DNA of 62,446 bases from an uncultured Porphyromonadaceae bacterium (GCA_947174335.1 CAMWIM010000006.1:1-62446), one strand, 5' to 3'. Positions 44,890 through 55,096 are shown, counted from the first letter of the stretch. A program made the numbers and translations. Notes: generated by a model from the sequence alone, not told the origin.

Positions 44890-46419
44890 ATGTCAGACAT
44901 CAGGAAAATAAAGACCGCTCTTATTTCGGTTTTTCACAAGGAAGGACTCAATGAGATTATTGAGTTACTTAACAAAAACGGAGTCAAAATGCTTTCAACC
45001 GGTGGTACACGCGACTTCATCATGTCGCTCGGTTATGAATGTGACGCCGTTGAAGATTTAACAGGCTATCCCTCAATTCTTGGCGGACGCGTCAAGACTC
45101 TTCACCCCAAAGTTTTCGGCGGTATCTTGAACCGTCGCGACAACGAAGGCGACCGCGACCAAATCGCACAATATGATATTCCTGAAATTGACCTTGTAAT
45201 TGTTGACCTTTACCCCTTCTCGGCAACCGTTGCTTCGGGTGCTTCTAAAGAAGCTATCATCGAGAAGATCGACATAGGTGGTATTTCACTCATCCGTGGA
45301 GCTGCCAAGAACTTCAACGATGTTGTTATCGTTGCATCAAAGCACCAATACACCGCGCTCTACAAAATGCTTTTGGATCAGGGGGCAGAATCAACCCTCG
45401 ACCAGCGTTATTGGTTCGCAAAAGAAGCATTTGCGGTTTCATCAGAATATGATTCGACAATCTTCAACTACTTTGATTCTACATTTGAAACGCCATCGGC
45501 ATTGCGCATAGCTATCGACGGGGAAACACCGATGCGCTATGGCGAGAACCCCCACCAGCAGGGCGTTTTCTTTGGCAATCTCGATGAGATGTTTGACAAG
45601 CTCCACGGCAAAGACGTGTCATACAACAATTTGCTTGACATCGACGCAGCCGTGTCACTCATCAGCGAATTTGACGAGCCCACTTTTGCAGTGTTGAAGC
45701 ACAACAATGCGTGTGGCGTTGCAACTCGCTCTAACATCCTCGACGCTTGGCGTGACGCTCTCGCCGGCGACCCTGTTTCGGCATTTGGCGGTGTGCTAAT
45801 CGCCAACCGCGAAATCGACAAAGAGGTCGCCGAGGAAATCAACAAGATTTTCTTTGAGGTTATCATCGCTCCTTCTTACACAGCCGATGCGCTTACTGTT
45901 CTTTTCTCAAAGAAAAACCGCATCGTGTTGCTCCAGAAACGTCCGTTGACAACAATGCGTCAGTTCCGTTCAGTGCTTAACGGTGCACTCGTTCAGGACC
46001 GCGACCTCAAACACGAAACAACCGCCGACCTCAAACTTGTAACCAAACAGGGTGCAAGCGATCAAGTTAAAGAGGACTTGCTCTTTGCAAACATCATAGT
46101 TAAACACTCAAAGAGCAACGCAATCGTTTTGGCAAAAAACCGTCAGCTTCTCGGTAGCGGTGTCGGCCAGACCTCACGCGTTGACGCACTTCGTCACGCA
46201 ATCGAAAAAGCCCACAGCTTCAACTTCGACCTTAACGGCGCAGTTATGGCATCGGATGCATTCTTCCCATTTGCCGACTGTGTGGAAATTGCTGATGAAG
46301 CAGGTGTTAAAGCCGTCATCCAACCCGGCGGATCTATCCGCGATAACGAATCGGTTGAATACTGCGACGCTCATGACATCGCCATGTTCATGACCGGTTT
46401 CCGCCACTTCAAACACTAA
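44890..46419 (+). CDS. purH: Bifunctional AICAR transformylase/IMP cyclohydrolase PurH
   Basis: 509-residue enzyme catalysing the last two steps of IMP synthesis. The N-terminal MGS-like cyclohydrolase domain (about 1-150) begins [11 protein letters not shown], with STGGTRDFI and [16 protein letters not shown]. The C-terminal transformylase domain carries [19 protein letters not shown] and DPVSAFGGV. It heads the rod-shape operon, an order common in Bacteroidales; mreB follows 39 bases later with no separate promoter seen. Confidence 0.96.
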   Translation: MSDIRKIKTALISVFHKEGLNEIIELLNKNGVKMLSTGGTRDFIMSLGYECDAVEDLTGYPSILGGRVKTLHPKVFGGILNRRDNEGDRDQIAQYDIPEIDLVIVDLYPFSATVASGASKEAIIEKIDIGGISLIRGAAKNFNDVVIVASKHQYTALYKMLLDQGAESTLDQRYWFAKEAFAVSSEYDSTIFNYFDSTFETPSALRIAIDGETPMRYGENPHQQGVFFGNLDEMFDKLHGKDVSYNNLLDIDAAVSLISEFDEPTFAVLKHNNACGVATRSNILDAWRDALAGDPVSAFGGVLIANREIDKEVAEEINKIFFEVIIAPSYTADALTVLFSKKNRIVLLQKRPLTTMRQFRSVLNGALVQDRDLKHETTADLKLVTKQGASDQVKEDLLFANIIVKHSKSNAIVLAKNRQLLGSGVGQTSRVDALRHAIEKAHSFNFDLNGAVMASDAFFPFADCVEIADEAGVKAVIQPGGSIRDNESVEYCDAHDIAMFMTGFRHFKH

Positions 46420-46458
46420 AAATATTTTACTAACCTTATACCCCTCTCTAAAAGCAAA

Positions 46459-47478
46459 ATGGGATTTTTCTCTCTGACAAAAGAAATAGCCATCGACCTC
46501 GGTACCGCCAACACCGTCATTATCCACAATGACAAAATCGTGATTGACGAGCCCTCTATCGTGGCACTCGACAAACGTACCGACAAACTTATCGCTGTCG
46601 GTAAAGAAGCTCAACTCATGGAAGGTAAAGAACCGAACGAAATCCGCACGGTTCGCCCCTTGAAAAAAGGTGTGATCGCCGACTTCCAGGCAGCCGAGCT
46701 TATGATTCGCGGTCTTGTAAAGAAAGCAAACTCGGGCAGTCGCCTGTTCTCACCGTCACTCCGAATGGTTGTAGGTATTCCTTCAGGCTCAACCGAGGTT
46801 GAGATTCGTGCGGTACGCGACTCATCGGAACACGCCAACGGTCAAGACGTATATATGATTTACGAACCGATGGCAGCCGCTCTCGGTATCGGATTGGACG
46901 TACTTGCAGCCGAAGGTAATATGATTGTCGATATAGGTGGCGGTACAACCGAAATTGCCGTTATCTCACTTGGCGGTATCGTGTCAAACATGAGTATCCA
47001 AGTAGCCGGTGACGACTTGACCGACGATATCATCGGACACATGCGTCGCGCTCACAACGTTCGCGTAGGAGCCCGCACAGCCGAACAAATCAAAATCAAG
47101 GTTGGCTCAGCGTTGACCGAACTTGAAAATCCGCCCGAAGACTACATCGTTCACGGACCTAACCAAATTACTGCTCTCCCGATGGAAATTCCTGTAAGCT
47201 ATCAGGAAATTTCACACTGTATCGAGAAAACAATCTCAAAAATCGAGGCGGCAGTTCTTGGCGCACTCGAACAAACGCCTCCCGAACTATATGCCGACAT
47301 CGTTCGCAACGGTATCTGGCTTGCCGGTGGTGGCGCACTTATACGCGGTCTCGACAAACGTTTAACCGAGAAAATCGGAATCCAGTTCCACATCGCCGAA
47401 GAACCCCTTCTTGCTGTTGCAAAAGGAACCGGCGTGGCTCTGCGCAACATCCACAACTTCTCATTCCTTATCAAATAA
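46459..47478 (+). CDS. mreB: Rod-shape actin MreB
   Basis: 339-residue actin homologue whose membrane-associated filaments direct side-wall synthesis. Phosphate-1 loop IAIDLGTANTVI, phosphate-2 loop IVDIGGGTTEIAVISLGG and the adenosine motif GGGALIRGLDKRL are intact. The N-terminus MGFFSLTKE is a short hydrophobic segment suited to membrane contact. Presence of this operon predicts a rod or ovoid cell. Confidence 0.96.
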   Translation: MGFFSLTKEIAIDLGTANTVIIHNDKIVIDEPSIVALDKRTDKLIAVGKEAQLMEGKEPNEIRTVRPLKKGVIADFQAAELMIRGLVKKANSGSRLFSPSLRMVVGIPSGSTEVEIRAVRDSSEHANGQDVYMIYEPMAAALGIGLDVLAAEGNMIVDIGGGTTEIAVISLGGIVSNMSIQVAGDDLTDDIIGHMRRAHNVRVGARTAEQIKIKVGSALTELENPPEDYIVHGPNQITALPMEIPVSYQEISHCIEKTISKIEAAVLGALEQTPPELYADIVRNGIWLAGGGALIRGLDKRLTEKIGIQFHIAEEPLLAVAKGTGVALRNIHNFSFLIK

Positions 47479-47494
47479 GAAACAACCGTTATTG

Positions 47495-47521
47495 CAGGGG
47501 CACGGCATAGCCGTGTCCCTG
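47495..47521. repeat. Twelve-base GC-rich palindrome between mreB and mreC
   Basis: CAGGGGCACGGC (47495-47506) pairs with GCCGTGTCCCTG (47510-47521), all pairs good except one G-T, around loop ATA. No T-run follows, so full termination inside the operon is unlikely. It may be a dispersed REP-like element or an attenuating hairpin that makes MreB more abundant than MreC and MreD. Confidence 0.75.
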
Positions 47522-47556
47522 TATCCATATCATTTTCACACTGCAAGGTATAGACG

Positions 47557-48414
47557 ATGAGAAATCTTCTACATTTCTTTCTTAAATATTTGTCATGGCT
47601 CGTCTTCACGATCTATGTCACTATTTCTGTCGTCATACTCGTCAAGAATAACCCCTATCAACAGCATGTGATAATGACATCTGCCGGCTCGATGACAGCT
47701 TCGGTTTATTATGCCACAAACAGCGTTACGTCTTATTTCAATCTTCACGACATCAACGAAGACCTTCAGCGACGCAACGCCGACCTTGAGGCTGAAGCAA
47801 TCGCACTTCGCACACAAATCAGAAGCCTGCGCGAACAGCTGTATGCCGACTCTATGACCGTGGTTGAAGCACTTTCGCCCTACACCTTCATCATCGGTAG
47901 CGTAATCAACAACTCGATTTATCGACCATACAACTATATCACGGTTGACAAAGGCGAGGCTGACGGTGTCAAACCCGAGATGGGAGTCGTTGACCAAAAC
48001 GGTGTTGTCGGAATCGTCAATATTGTCGGTCCTCATTTCTCAAGAATCATATCGTTGCTCAACCCCAACTTCCGTCTGTCGTGCAAGTTGAGAGGCAGTG
48101 ACGTGTTCGGGTCACTCGTTTGGGACGGCAAATCGCCCGAAACCGCATTGCTTGAGGAGTTACCAAAACACACCGTCTATCAACCCGGCGACACAATCGT
48201 GACAAGCGGTTACTCAGCCGTTTTCCCCGAAGGTATTCCGGTCGGGACCGTCATAAGTGCCCACCGTGGCGCCGACGACAACTTCTTTACGTTGCGCATC
48301 AAGCTGCTGACCGATTTTGCCCGATTGTCAACAGTGCGTATCATCGCCACACCTCTTATTGAAGAAATTCAAGAAGTTGAACAAGATATCCAAGAACCAC
48401 AGACCAAATTTTAA
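47557..48414 (+). CDS. mreC: Rod-shape protein MreC
   Basis: 285 residues. One membrane segment (about 10-30) is followed by a coiled coil (about 62-95, RNADLEAEAIALRTQIRSLREQ) and two periplasmic beta-barrel lobes typical of MreC (YITVDKGEADGVKPEMGVV, then VTSGYSAVFPEGIPVGTV). It connects MreB and PBP2 in the elongasome. It starts 78 bases after mreB, beyond a strong palindrome. Confidence 0.94.
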   Translation: MRNLLHFFLKYLSWLVFTIYVTISVVILVKNNPYQQHVIMTSAGSMTASVYYATNSVTSYFNLHDINEDLQRRNADLEAEAIALRTQIRSLREQLYADSMTVVEALSPYTFIIGSVINNSIYRPYNYITVDKGEADGVKPEMGVVDQNGVVGIVNIVGPHFSRIISLLNPNFRLSCKLRGSDVFGSLVWDGKSPETALLEELPKHTVYQPGDTIVTSGYSAVFPEGIPVGTVISAHRGADDNFFTLRIKLLTDFARLSTVRIIATPLIEEIQEVEQDIQEPQTKF

Positions 48415-48439
48415 ACCCTAAAACGGTCACATTTCAAAT

Positions 48440-48961
48440 ATGACAAAACTGGTAATTAAATTTGCAATCTTTTTCGTGCTCATCGTCCTTGTTCAGGTGA
48501 CGGTGTTCAACCATCTTGTCTTGTTTGGAGTTGCAGTGCCGATGTTCTTTATATGGTGGCTTCTCAGACTGCCATTGACGCTTAACGCCAACTGGGCACT
48601 GACCTGCGGTTTTTTACTTGGGCTCACCATTGACGTTTTTTCAGACACACTCGGTATGAATGCCTTGGCTTGCACCATCATCGCCGCCCTACGTCACCCG
48701 GTGTTGCACCTTTACTTTCCGCGCGAGGAGGATTTGACCGATCCCGAGCCATCGTTCAGAACGCTTGGTCCGGCAGTGTATTTGAAATATCTGATTACAT
48801 TGACTGTCATTTATTGCACAATCTACTTTATGATTGAAGCAATGAGCTTTTTCAATCCAATCAGACTAATTATGTGTATAACAGGAAGCTCGATACTGAC
48901 TTTTATCCTTATTGCAGCTATCGACAGTATAACAGGAAAACAACGTGAGAAAAGACTATAA
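48440..48961 (+). CDS. mreD: Rod-shape protein MreD
   Basis: 173-residue inner-membrane protein with about five hydrophobic segments, beginning FAIFFVLIVLVQVTVFNHLVLF. Sequence conservation of MreD is weak; size, topology, the LLGLTIDVFSDTLGMNALA pattern and position between mreC and mrdA give the call. It overlaps mrdA by 17 bases. Confidence 0.9.
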   Translation: MTKLVIKFAIFFVLIVLVQVTVFNHLVLFGVAVPMFFIWWLLRLPLTLNANWALTCGFLLGLTIDVFSDTLGMNALACTIIAALRHPVLHLYFPREEDLTDPEPSFRTLGPAVYLKYLITLTVIYCTIYFMIEAMSFFNPIRLIMCITGSSILTFILIAAIDSITGKQREKRL

Positions 48962-50798
48962 TCTTGAAAAGCGTAAATACGTAATCGGCGGCTTTATTGT
49001 CGTGATTGCACTGATATATATATTCAGGCTTTTTGACCTGCAGCTCAGCGATTCAAAATACAAGAAGTTCGCTGACAATAATGCATTTCTAAACAAAACC
49101 ATATACCCTTCGCGCGGTCTGATTTATGACCGCAACGGCGAGCTGATTGTGTATAACCAACCGGCTTACGATGTTATGATGATTCCGCGTGACGTCGAGC
49201 ATTTTGACACAATCGACTTTTGCCAGACCCTCGACATCACCGTTGAGCAACTGCGCAAACGCTTCGATGACATGCGCAAGACTGCCGGATATTCTTCATA
49301 TACGCCACAAAAACTGATAACACATATTTCGGCTCAGGATTACGGTCGTTTACAGGAGAAACTTTACCGCTTTCCCGGATTTTTCATACAAAAACGCATC
49401 CTCAGACAATATAACCACAACGCCGGAGCTAACGTGCTCGGCAACCTGCGAGAGGTAAACCCGACCGACATTGAGCGTGACCCGTATTATCAGCGTGGCG
49501 ACTATTGCGGTGACCTCGGCATCGAGAAGTCATACGATGAATATCTACGTGGCGTCAAGGGCGTTGAGATTTTGATTCGCGATGCTCATGGACGAATACA
49601 AGGTCGCTATGACGACGGATCGCGCGACATTACTCCCGAATCGGGACGTAACCTTAAATTGAGCATTGACATTGATTTACAGCAGTATGCCGAGTCATTG
49701 ATGGTCAATAAAATCGGGGCGATTGTAGCAATCGAACCGCAAACCGGTGAAATTCTCGCGATGGTTTCGTCGCCGACCTACGACCCGACACTTCTTGTTG
49801 GACGTCAGCGTGGCGAAAACTATCAGAAGCTTGTTCAAGACCCGCTAAAGCCGCTATATGACCGCTCATATAAAGCCGCCTATCCTCCCGGTTCCACGTT
49901 CAAGCCGACACAAGGTTTGATTTTGTTGCAGGAAAATATCGTTAACCTTCAAACGATGTATCCGTGTAGTCACGGCTTCATATCGGGCGGACTCAGAGTG
50001 GGATGTCACGCTCATTACTCGCCAATCAACCTCAAACCGGCACTGCAGACTTCATGTAATGCCTATTTTTGCTGGGGATTCAAAAACATGGTTGACAAGC
50101 GATCGAAATACGGGTCGTCGGCAAACGCTTTTGAAGTCTGGAAGGAACATCTCGTTTCAATGGGTTATGGTTATCCGCTCGGTACCGACTTGCCCGGTGA
50201 GAGCCGTGGATTTATCCCTAATGCAAAATTCTATAACAACGTTTACGGCGAAGGTCGTTGGAGCGCAAACACTGTTATTTCAGTAGCTATCGGTCAGGGT
50301 GAGATTATGGCGACACCGCTTCAGATTGCCAACCTTTGCGCCACAATTGCCAACCGCGGATGGTTTATCACGCCCCACGTTGTCAAAGAAATTCAAGACA
50401 CTGTCATGCCCGCCCATCTCCTTGAAAAGAGAAAACCAACGGTTGACGAGCGTCATTATAGAGAAGTTGCCGAGGGTATGAGAATGGCGGTGCTTGGAGG
50501 TACTTGCCGAATGGCGGCTCTTCCCGGAATCGAAGTTGCAGGTAAGACCGGTACGGCTCAGAACCCTCACGGGAAAGACCACTCGGCATTCATAGGCTTC
50601 GCTCCGTATAACGACCCGAAAATCGCAGTCTGTGTCTATGTTGAAAACGCCGGCTTCGGCGCAACATACGGTGTGCCAATCGGTAGCCTTGTAATTGAGA
50701 AATATCTCACCGGCAAAATTTCAAATGAACGAAAATATCTCGAAGAGCGAATGCTCGAAGCAAATACAATAATCTACAGTGGAGTTAAGAAACACTAA
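48945..50798 (+). CDS. mrdA: Elongation transpeptidase PBP2 (MrdA)
   Basis: Class B penicillin-binding protein of 617 residues, the side-wall transpeptidase partner of RodA. GTG start inside the end of mreD. One membrane segment (about 12-30), dimerisation domain, and transpeptidase domain with Ser317-x-x-Lys320 (PPGSTFKP), Ser370-Cys-Asn372 and Lys534-Thr-Gly536. Its last 20 bases overlap rodA. Confidence 0.95.
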   Translation: MRKDYNLEKRKYVIGGFIVVIALIYIFRLFDLQLSDSKYKKFADNNAFLNKTIYPSRGLIYDRNGELIVYNQPAYDVMMIPRDVEHFDTIDFCQTLDITVEQLRKRFDDMRKTAGYSSYTPQKLITHISAQDYGRLQEKLYRFPGFFIQKRILRQYNHNAGANVLGNLREVNPTDIERDPYYQRGDYCGDLGIEKSYDEYLRGVKGVEILIRDAHGRIQGRYDDGSRDITPESGRNLKLSIDIDLQQYAESLMVNKIGAIVAIEPQTGEILAMVSSPTYDPTLLVGRQRGENYQKLVQDPLKPLYDRSYKAAYPPGSTFKPTQGLILLQENIVNLQTMYPCSHGFISGGLRVGCHAHYSPINLKPALQTSCNAYFCWGFKNMVDKRSKYGSSANAFEVWKEHLVSMGYGYPLGTDLPGESRGFIPNAKFYNNVYGEGRWSANTVISVAIGQGEIMATPLQIANLCATIANRGWFITPHVVKEIQDTVMPAHLLEKRKPTVDERHYREVAEGMRMAVLGGTCRMAALPGIEVAGKTGTAQNPHGKDHSAFIGFAPYNDPKIAVCVYVENAGFGATYGVPIGSLVIEKYLTGKISNERKYLEERMLEANTIIYSGVKKH

Positions 50799-52245
50799 TA
50801 CACCCCCATCACTGACACGCGGACTTGATTGGTTCACGTTAATATTATATCTGATTCTGGTCGTAGCCGGAGTCGTCAGCATCTATGCGGCAAGCTATGA
50901 CTTTGACGAAGCTAATATGTTCTCGTTTGAAGAATTTTCAGGCAAGCAAATCAGATGGATAGGGTGTTCGCTGATACTCGGTTTTGTATTGCTGGTGATC
51001 GATCGCCGCATTTATGAGACGTATGCCTACCCGATATATTTCGGTATGTTGATTTTGTTGGCGGTTACAATTGTGATAGCTCCCGACATCAAAGGGTCGC
51101 GCTCGTGGCTTGTGCTTGGTCCGATGAGTCTACAGCCTGCCGAATTTGCCAAATTTGCGACGGCTCTGGCTATGGCAAAGCTATTCAGCGGATACAACTT
51201 CGTTTTGAATGCAAGCCCTATAAACTATGTCAAGGCTTTAGCAATTATATTTGTACCCATACTGTTGATTCTTGCCCAACGGGAGACCGGGTCGGCATTG
51301 GTTTACTTGTCACTTTTCTTTGTGTTATATCGCGAAGGTATGAGTGGGCTTGTTTTGTTCGGAGCATTTTTTGCGGTGCTTATTTTCGTTGTAACAGTCA
51401 AATTTTCCGAGACGATGATAATGGGACTACCGTCGGGCGAGTTCTCGGTGTTTATCCTTGTCATGGTGCTGATAGTGGTTCTTCTCGCCACATACGCCAA
51501 ACATTTTGCCGGAGCAAGAAATGTCGGGCTATGGTTCCTCGGGACAGGATTGATTGCCTGGGTTCTCAACTATTACGGAATCAATATTCCGGGCATACCG
51601 TTTTTCCTCGGTGTGATTGGAGTTGCGTGCGGTTACATCCTCTTTGAGATACTGAGACTTAGAATAAGAGCGTTATGGGTGATTATCGGGTCGGCAGTCG
51701 TGTCAATACTCTTCTTGTTCTCAGTCAATTATGTATTTGGAAACGTCTTGGAACCTCATCAACAGATGAGAATCAAGGTTGCCCTCGGCATTGAAGAAGA
51801 TTTACGGGGAGCCGGATATAACGTCAACCAATCAAAAATTGCGATCGGTTCGGGCGGTATGACCGGCAAAGGCTTCCTGAAGGGCACTCAAACTAAACTA
51901 AAATATGTACCGGAACAGCATACCGACTTCATCTTCTGCACCATTGGCGAAGAGGAAGGATTTATCGGTACAGCAACCGTGTTGACTTTGTTCCTCATTC
52001 TGATTTTACGTATCATATCGATAGCCGAGCGACAACCTTCGACCTTCTCACGAGTGTATGCCTACTGTGTCGCCGGGTATTTTATATTTCACTTCTGCAT
52101 CAACATCGGAATGGTAATCGGACTGTGTCCGGTTATCGGAATTCCGCTCCCATTCTTCTCATACGGGGGCTCATCGCTATGGGGATTCACCTTTTTGCTC
52201 TTTATTTTGCTGAGACTTGATGCCGCTCGACGTGACAGACGCTAA
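50779..52245 (+). CDS. rodA: Elongation SEDS glycosyltransferase RodA
   Basis: 488-residue polytopic membrane protein polymerising lipid II during elongation. GTG start within the end of mrdA gives a polar N-terminus before the first membrane segment (DWFTLILYLILVVAGVVSIYA). SEDS signatures LQPAEFAKFATAL, the GFLKGTQTKLKYVPEQHTDF loop and SYGGSSLWGF are present. It is longer than E. coli RodA (370), with about four extra hydrophobic segments in the middle, as in other Bacteroidota. Confidence 0.95.
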   Translation: MELRNTNTPPSLTRGLDWFTLILYLILVVAGVVSIYAASYDFDEANMFSFEEFSGKQIRWIGCSLILGFVLLVIDRRIYETYAYPIYFGMLILLAVTIVIAPDIKGSRSWLVLGPMSLQPAEFAKFATALAMAKLFSGYNFVLNASPINYVKALAIIFVPILLILAQRETGSALVYLSLFFVLYREGMSGLVLFGAFFAVLIFVVTVKFSETMIMGLPSGEFSVFILVMVLIVVLLATYAKHFAGARNVGLWFLGTGLIAWVLNYYGINIPGIPFFLGVIGVACGYILFEILRLRIRALWVIIGSAVVSILFLFSVNYVFGNVLEPHQQMRIKVALGIEEDLRGAGYNVNQSKIAIGSGGMTGKGFLKGTQTKLKYVPEQHTDFIFCTIGEEEGFIGTATVLTLFLILILRIISIAERQPSTFSRVYAYCVAGYFIFHFCINIGMVIGLCPVIGIPLPFFSYGGSSLWGFTFLLFILLRLDAARRDRR

Positions 52246-52283
52246 ATTTAGTTTCATTAACTACATTTTTGACGATTATTTCG

Positions 52284-52291
52284 TAACTTTG
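52284..52291 (+). promoter_or_regulatory. Bacteroidota -7 box for the BadF-type gene
   Basis: TAACTTTG followed by C, 35 bases before the ATG at 52326. The upstream TTTTTG (52266-52271) is too close to be the usual -33 element. Confidence 0.55.
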
Positions 52292-52325
52292 CACTCTCAC
52301 GAAATATCAATTCAACTTAAACCTC

Positions 52326-53165
52326 ATGAAAATCATTGCCGAAAGTAGTTCAACCCGCACCCACTGGACGCTCGTCGATGGCACCGAAGTAATAGCAAAA
52401 GCCACTACAGCCGGCCTAAATCCCTACTTTCAATCAAGGCGAGAAATAAGCCATAGCATCAGACTCGAATTGCCCGAGGCTTTTTTCCGTCGCCGTTGGG
52501 ATCATGTCTATTATTATGGGGCAGGATGCGCCAACATCGAGAAGTGTAAGATTATGGAATCATCGTTAGTCGCTCAATTTAAAACTCCGGTAACAGTTGA
52601 AAGCGACCTTCTCGGGGCTGCCCGCGGATTACTTGTCCGTGAACCGGGGTTGGCATGCATTATCGGAACAGGCTCAAACTCATGTATCTATGACGGCGAA
52701 CACATCGTGAGCAACGTGCGTCCATTGGGTTATGTACTCGGTGACGAAGGAAGCGGATGTTACATAGGCAAACTATTTGTCAGCGACTGTCTGAAAGGAC
52801 TTGCTCCCGAAAAAATCAGCGCAAAATTTTTTGAGGAATATAATATCAGAACCGATGCGGTGATGGATGCGATCTATACAGCTCCCCTTGCCGGCGTTCT
52901 TTTGTCAAGCTATTCAAATTTTCTGGCACATCATCTTGACAACGAATATGTTGACAAGTTAATTTACGATGCGTTCACTCAATTTTTCAAACGCAATATC
53001 GCTCCATATAACTATCCCGGAAAATCAATTAGTGTTGTCGGTGCTGTCGCCTGCCGATTTGACAAGATTTTCATTCGTGCAGCTAACGATTTCGGGATCG
53101 AAGTTGATAAAATCGTTCCTGCATCAATGCCCGGATTAATTGAATTCCACGCTAAAGACCTTTAA
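52326..53165 (+). CDS. BadF/BadG/BcrA-type ATPase, N-acetylglucosamine kinase-like
   Basis: 279-residue ASKHA-fold protein. Phosphate-1 region IAESSSTRTHWTLVDG, phosphate-2 IIGTGSNSCIYDG, and LGDEGSGCYIGK, then an adenosine loop near VVGAVACRF. The group includes eukaryotic GlcNAc kinase and bacterial amino-sugar kinases, so a role in recycling wall sugars is attractive next to the rod operon but unproven. It has its own promoter and is followed 23 bases later by a DUF4421 gene. Confidence 0.8.
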   Translation: MKIIAESSSTRTHWTLVDGTEVIAKATTAGLNPYFQSRREISHSIRLELPEAFFRRRWDHVYYYGAGCANIEKCKIMESSLVAQFKTPVTVESDLLGAARGLLVREPGLACIIGTGSNSCIYDGEHIVSNVRPLGYVLGDEGSGCYIGKLFVSDCLKGLAPEKISAKFFEEYNIRTDAVMDAIYTAPLAGVLLSSYSNFLAHHLDNEYVDKLIYDAFTQFFKRNIAPYNYPGKSISVVGAVACRFDKIFIRAANDFGIEVDKIVPASMPGLIEFHAKDL

Positions 53166-53188
53166 AAGCTAATCATAATCAAATTTAA

Positions 53189-54241
53189 ATGAGTAAGATC
53201 AGAAATATAGCGATTTTTATAGTCGTAATGCTGTCGCTGGGTTCAACTCAGAGCGCGTCAGCCATATCTTTTGATCTTGACTCAATTGCCGCTTGGGGTA
53301 AATTTCCGCGATTCTGTGTCAACGTTTACCGATGGGGCGATCACTTTTTCAATGGCTACGACACCACTTTTGTTGCCGGTACAGGCAAACGATTTAACGT
53401 AAAAGCCAAAGCCGAAACGTGGACTGACTATTATGGCTTTATCCTTGACAACCACTCAAGTTTTTCAATGATTTCAGACCCGTCAACAACAGCAGGTATC
53501 TACTTGACTTATATGGCTGTTTCGGTTGGTTATGACTATAACTTCAGGAACAAAGAAAAAACTCGACAACGATTTAATTTTGAATTTTCCTGTGCACTTT
53601 TAGCGGCTGACTTATACTTTATCACAAACCAAGCCGACACTCACATAACTCGTTTTGAAAATACAAAAGGCGATGTCATCTACCCCAATATTAAATTTTC
53701 CGGGATAAAAACATCTATGTGGGGACTTGATGCCTATTACTTCTTCAACCATAAGCATTATAGCCAGGCCGCCGCATTCAATTTTTCCCGAATACAACGT
53801 AAATCGTCAGGTTCGCCGTTTGCCGGCATAACATTTTTTGCTGATGATTATAAATTTGATTTTAACAAAGCACCCGACTACATAAAAAATGAGTTACCAC
53901 CATCATGGACCGGTGACCGTTATGAGGTGAAAAATAAAAACTATGCGTTCCGCATCGGTTATGCCTACAACTGGGCACTCCCACATAGTTGGACCATAGG
54001 CATTTCAGAAGCACCGACAATCGGCTTTAAACGCGGCTACATCAATCAAACCGCTCAAATCAAAAACTCATTCTCCCTAAGCAATTTCGTAAGAGCCTCG
54101 GTGGTTTACAATTACCGGAATATGTTTATCGGCGCCATCGGCAGTATCGACACCGGTCTAATCCGCGACAACGAACACGCCCTTGTCAACATGATTTGGA
54201 CCGTCAATGCCTCAATCGGCTACAGATTTAACCTTTGGTAG
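53189..54241 (+). CDS. DUF4421 domain protein, exported
   Basis: 350 residues with a signal peptide (about 1-26, ending SASA). The mature N-terminus PRFCVNVYRWGDHFFNGYD is the family signature. Alternating aromatic residues and a terminal GYRFNLW suggest an outer-membrane barrel. DUF4421 is a Bacteroidota family without known function. It is probably co-transcribed with the BadF-type gene and ends 11 bases from the convergent KilA-N pseudogene. Confidence 0.8.
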   Translation: MSKIRNIAIFIVVMLSLGSTQSASAISFDLDSIAAWGKFPRFCVNVYRWGDHFFNGYDTTFVAGTGKRFNVKAKAETWTDYYGFILDNHSSFSMISDPSTTAGIYLTYMAVSVGYDYNFRNKEKTRQRFNFEFSCALLAADLYFITNQADTHITRFENTKGDVIYPNIKFSGIKTSMWGLDAYYFFNHKHYSQAAAFNFSRIQRKSSGSPFAGITFFADDYKFDFNKAPDYIKNELPPSWTGDRYEVKNKNYAFRIGYAYNWALPHSWTIGISEAPTIGFKRGYINQTAQIKNSFSLSNFVRASVVYNYRNMFIGAIGSIDTGLIRDNEHALVNMIWTVNASIGYRFNLW

Positions 54242-54252
54242 AGCAGAGTTGC

Positions 54253-55061
54253 TCAATGCAGTAATTTTTGATCACTGCTATTACTTTCCAATACTTCCAT
54301 TTGATGAATAGCAATTTGGTTTAATTTAACCAACCTCTCGCTTTGCGTCATTCCTTGCTCTATAAATACTGCATTTAGATTCTCCATATTAGATAAACAT
54401 ATCAATTCGTTAACCGAGGCATAGTCACGTATATTACCTTTCAAATCGGGATTAGCATCTCGCCATTGTTTCGCAGTAAGTCCAAACATTGCCACATTCA
54501 ACACATCTGCTTCGTTTGCATAAATGACACCCGCCTGAGCTTGAGTGATTTCCTGAGGAATAAGATTTTGTTTTATTGCATCAGTGTGAATACGATAATT
54601 GATTTTTGACAACTCACGTTTCACCGACCATCCCAACATTTTTTGCTCCTCGGCTTTAAGTCTCTGGAACTCTTTAACTATATAAAGTTCAAATTCAACA
54701 GAAATCCAATTCGCAAATTTAAGAGCGATGTCTTTATGGGCAAATGTTCCGCCATAACGTCCTGATTTAGATATCAAACCAATGGCGTTAGTAGTCTCAA
54801 TCCACTTCTTGGGAGATAGTGTAAAGGCGTTTAATCCAGCCTCTTTTTTAAACCCCTCGAATTCGAGGGGTTTAAAGTTAGGGTTATACAGACTTTCCCA
54901 AATACCAAGGAACTCTATGGTATTACGATTTCGCATCCAGTTACCAATAACCGCAGTCGGTCATCACTTTTGTGGCGTGCAATATCTGTTATTGACACAT
55001 AATCTTCACCATCAATATTTAATATTGTGATATTGGTATTTTGTACTGCAATTTTTGCCAT
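54253..55061 (-). pseudogene. KilA-N domain protein gene, frameshifted
   Basis: From an ATG at 55061 the minus strand reads MAKIAVQNTNITILNI... into a KilA-N domain (VSITDIARHKSDD). Then the frame is lost at 54959-54960 and the first frame ends soon after at a TAG. The rest of the domain continues in another frame as AVIGNWMRNRNTIEFLGIWE and runs to 54253 (227 residues from an internal ATG). Adding one C at the break restores DDPTAVIGNW, so a single-base deletion in a run of C is the simplest explanation. KilA-N is a DNA-binding domain frequent in phages and in Bacteroidota chromosomes. It may be a recent pseudogene or a sequencing error. It lies 36 bases downstream of the U32 gene. Confidence 0.8.
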
Positions 55062-55096
55062 TTAAGATATAGTTTTTATTATTCATACATCTTTAA

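Noticed and set aside
54242-54255. GAGCA/TGCTC hairpin between DUF4421 and the KilA-N pseudogene as a bidirectional terminator
   Set aside because: Five pairs without a T-run on either strand; too weak to call.
54253-54936. Intact 227-residue KilA-N protein starting at the internal ATG
   Set aside because: This start cuts off the first third of the DNA-binding domain, whose code is present just upstream in another frame; the full gene with a frameshift explains the sequence better.
54950-54966. Programmed frameshift in the KilA-N gene
   Set aside because: No slippery heptamer or downstream structure is evident at the break, and a single lost base restores the frame.
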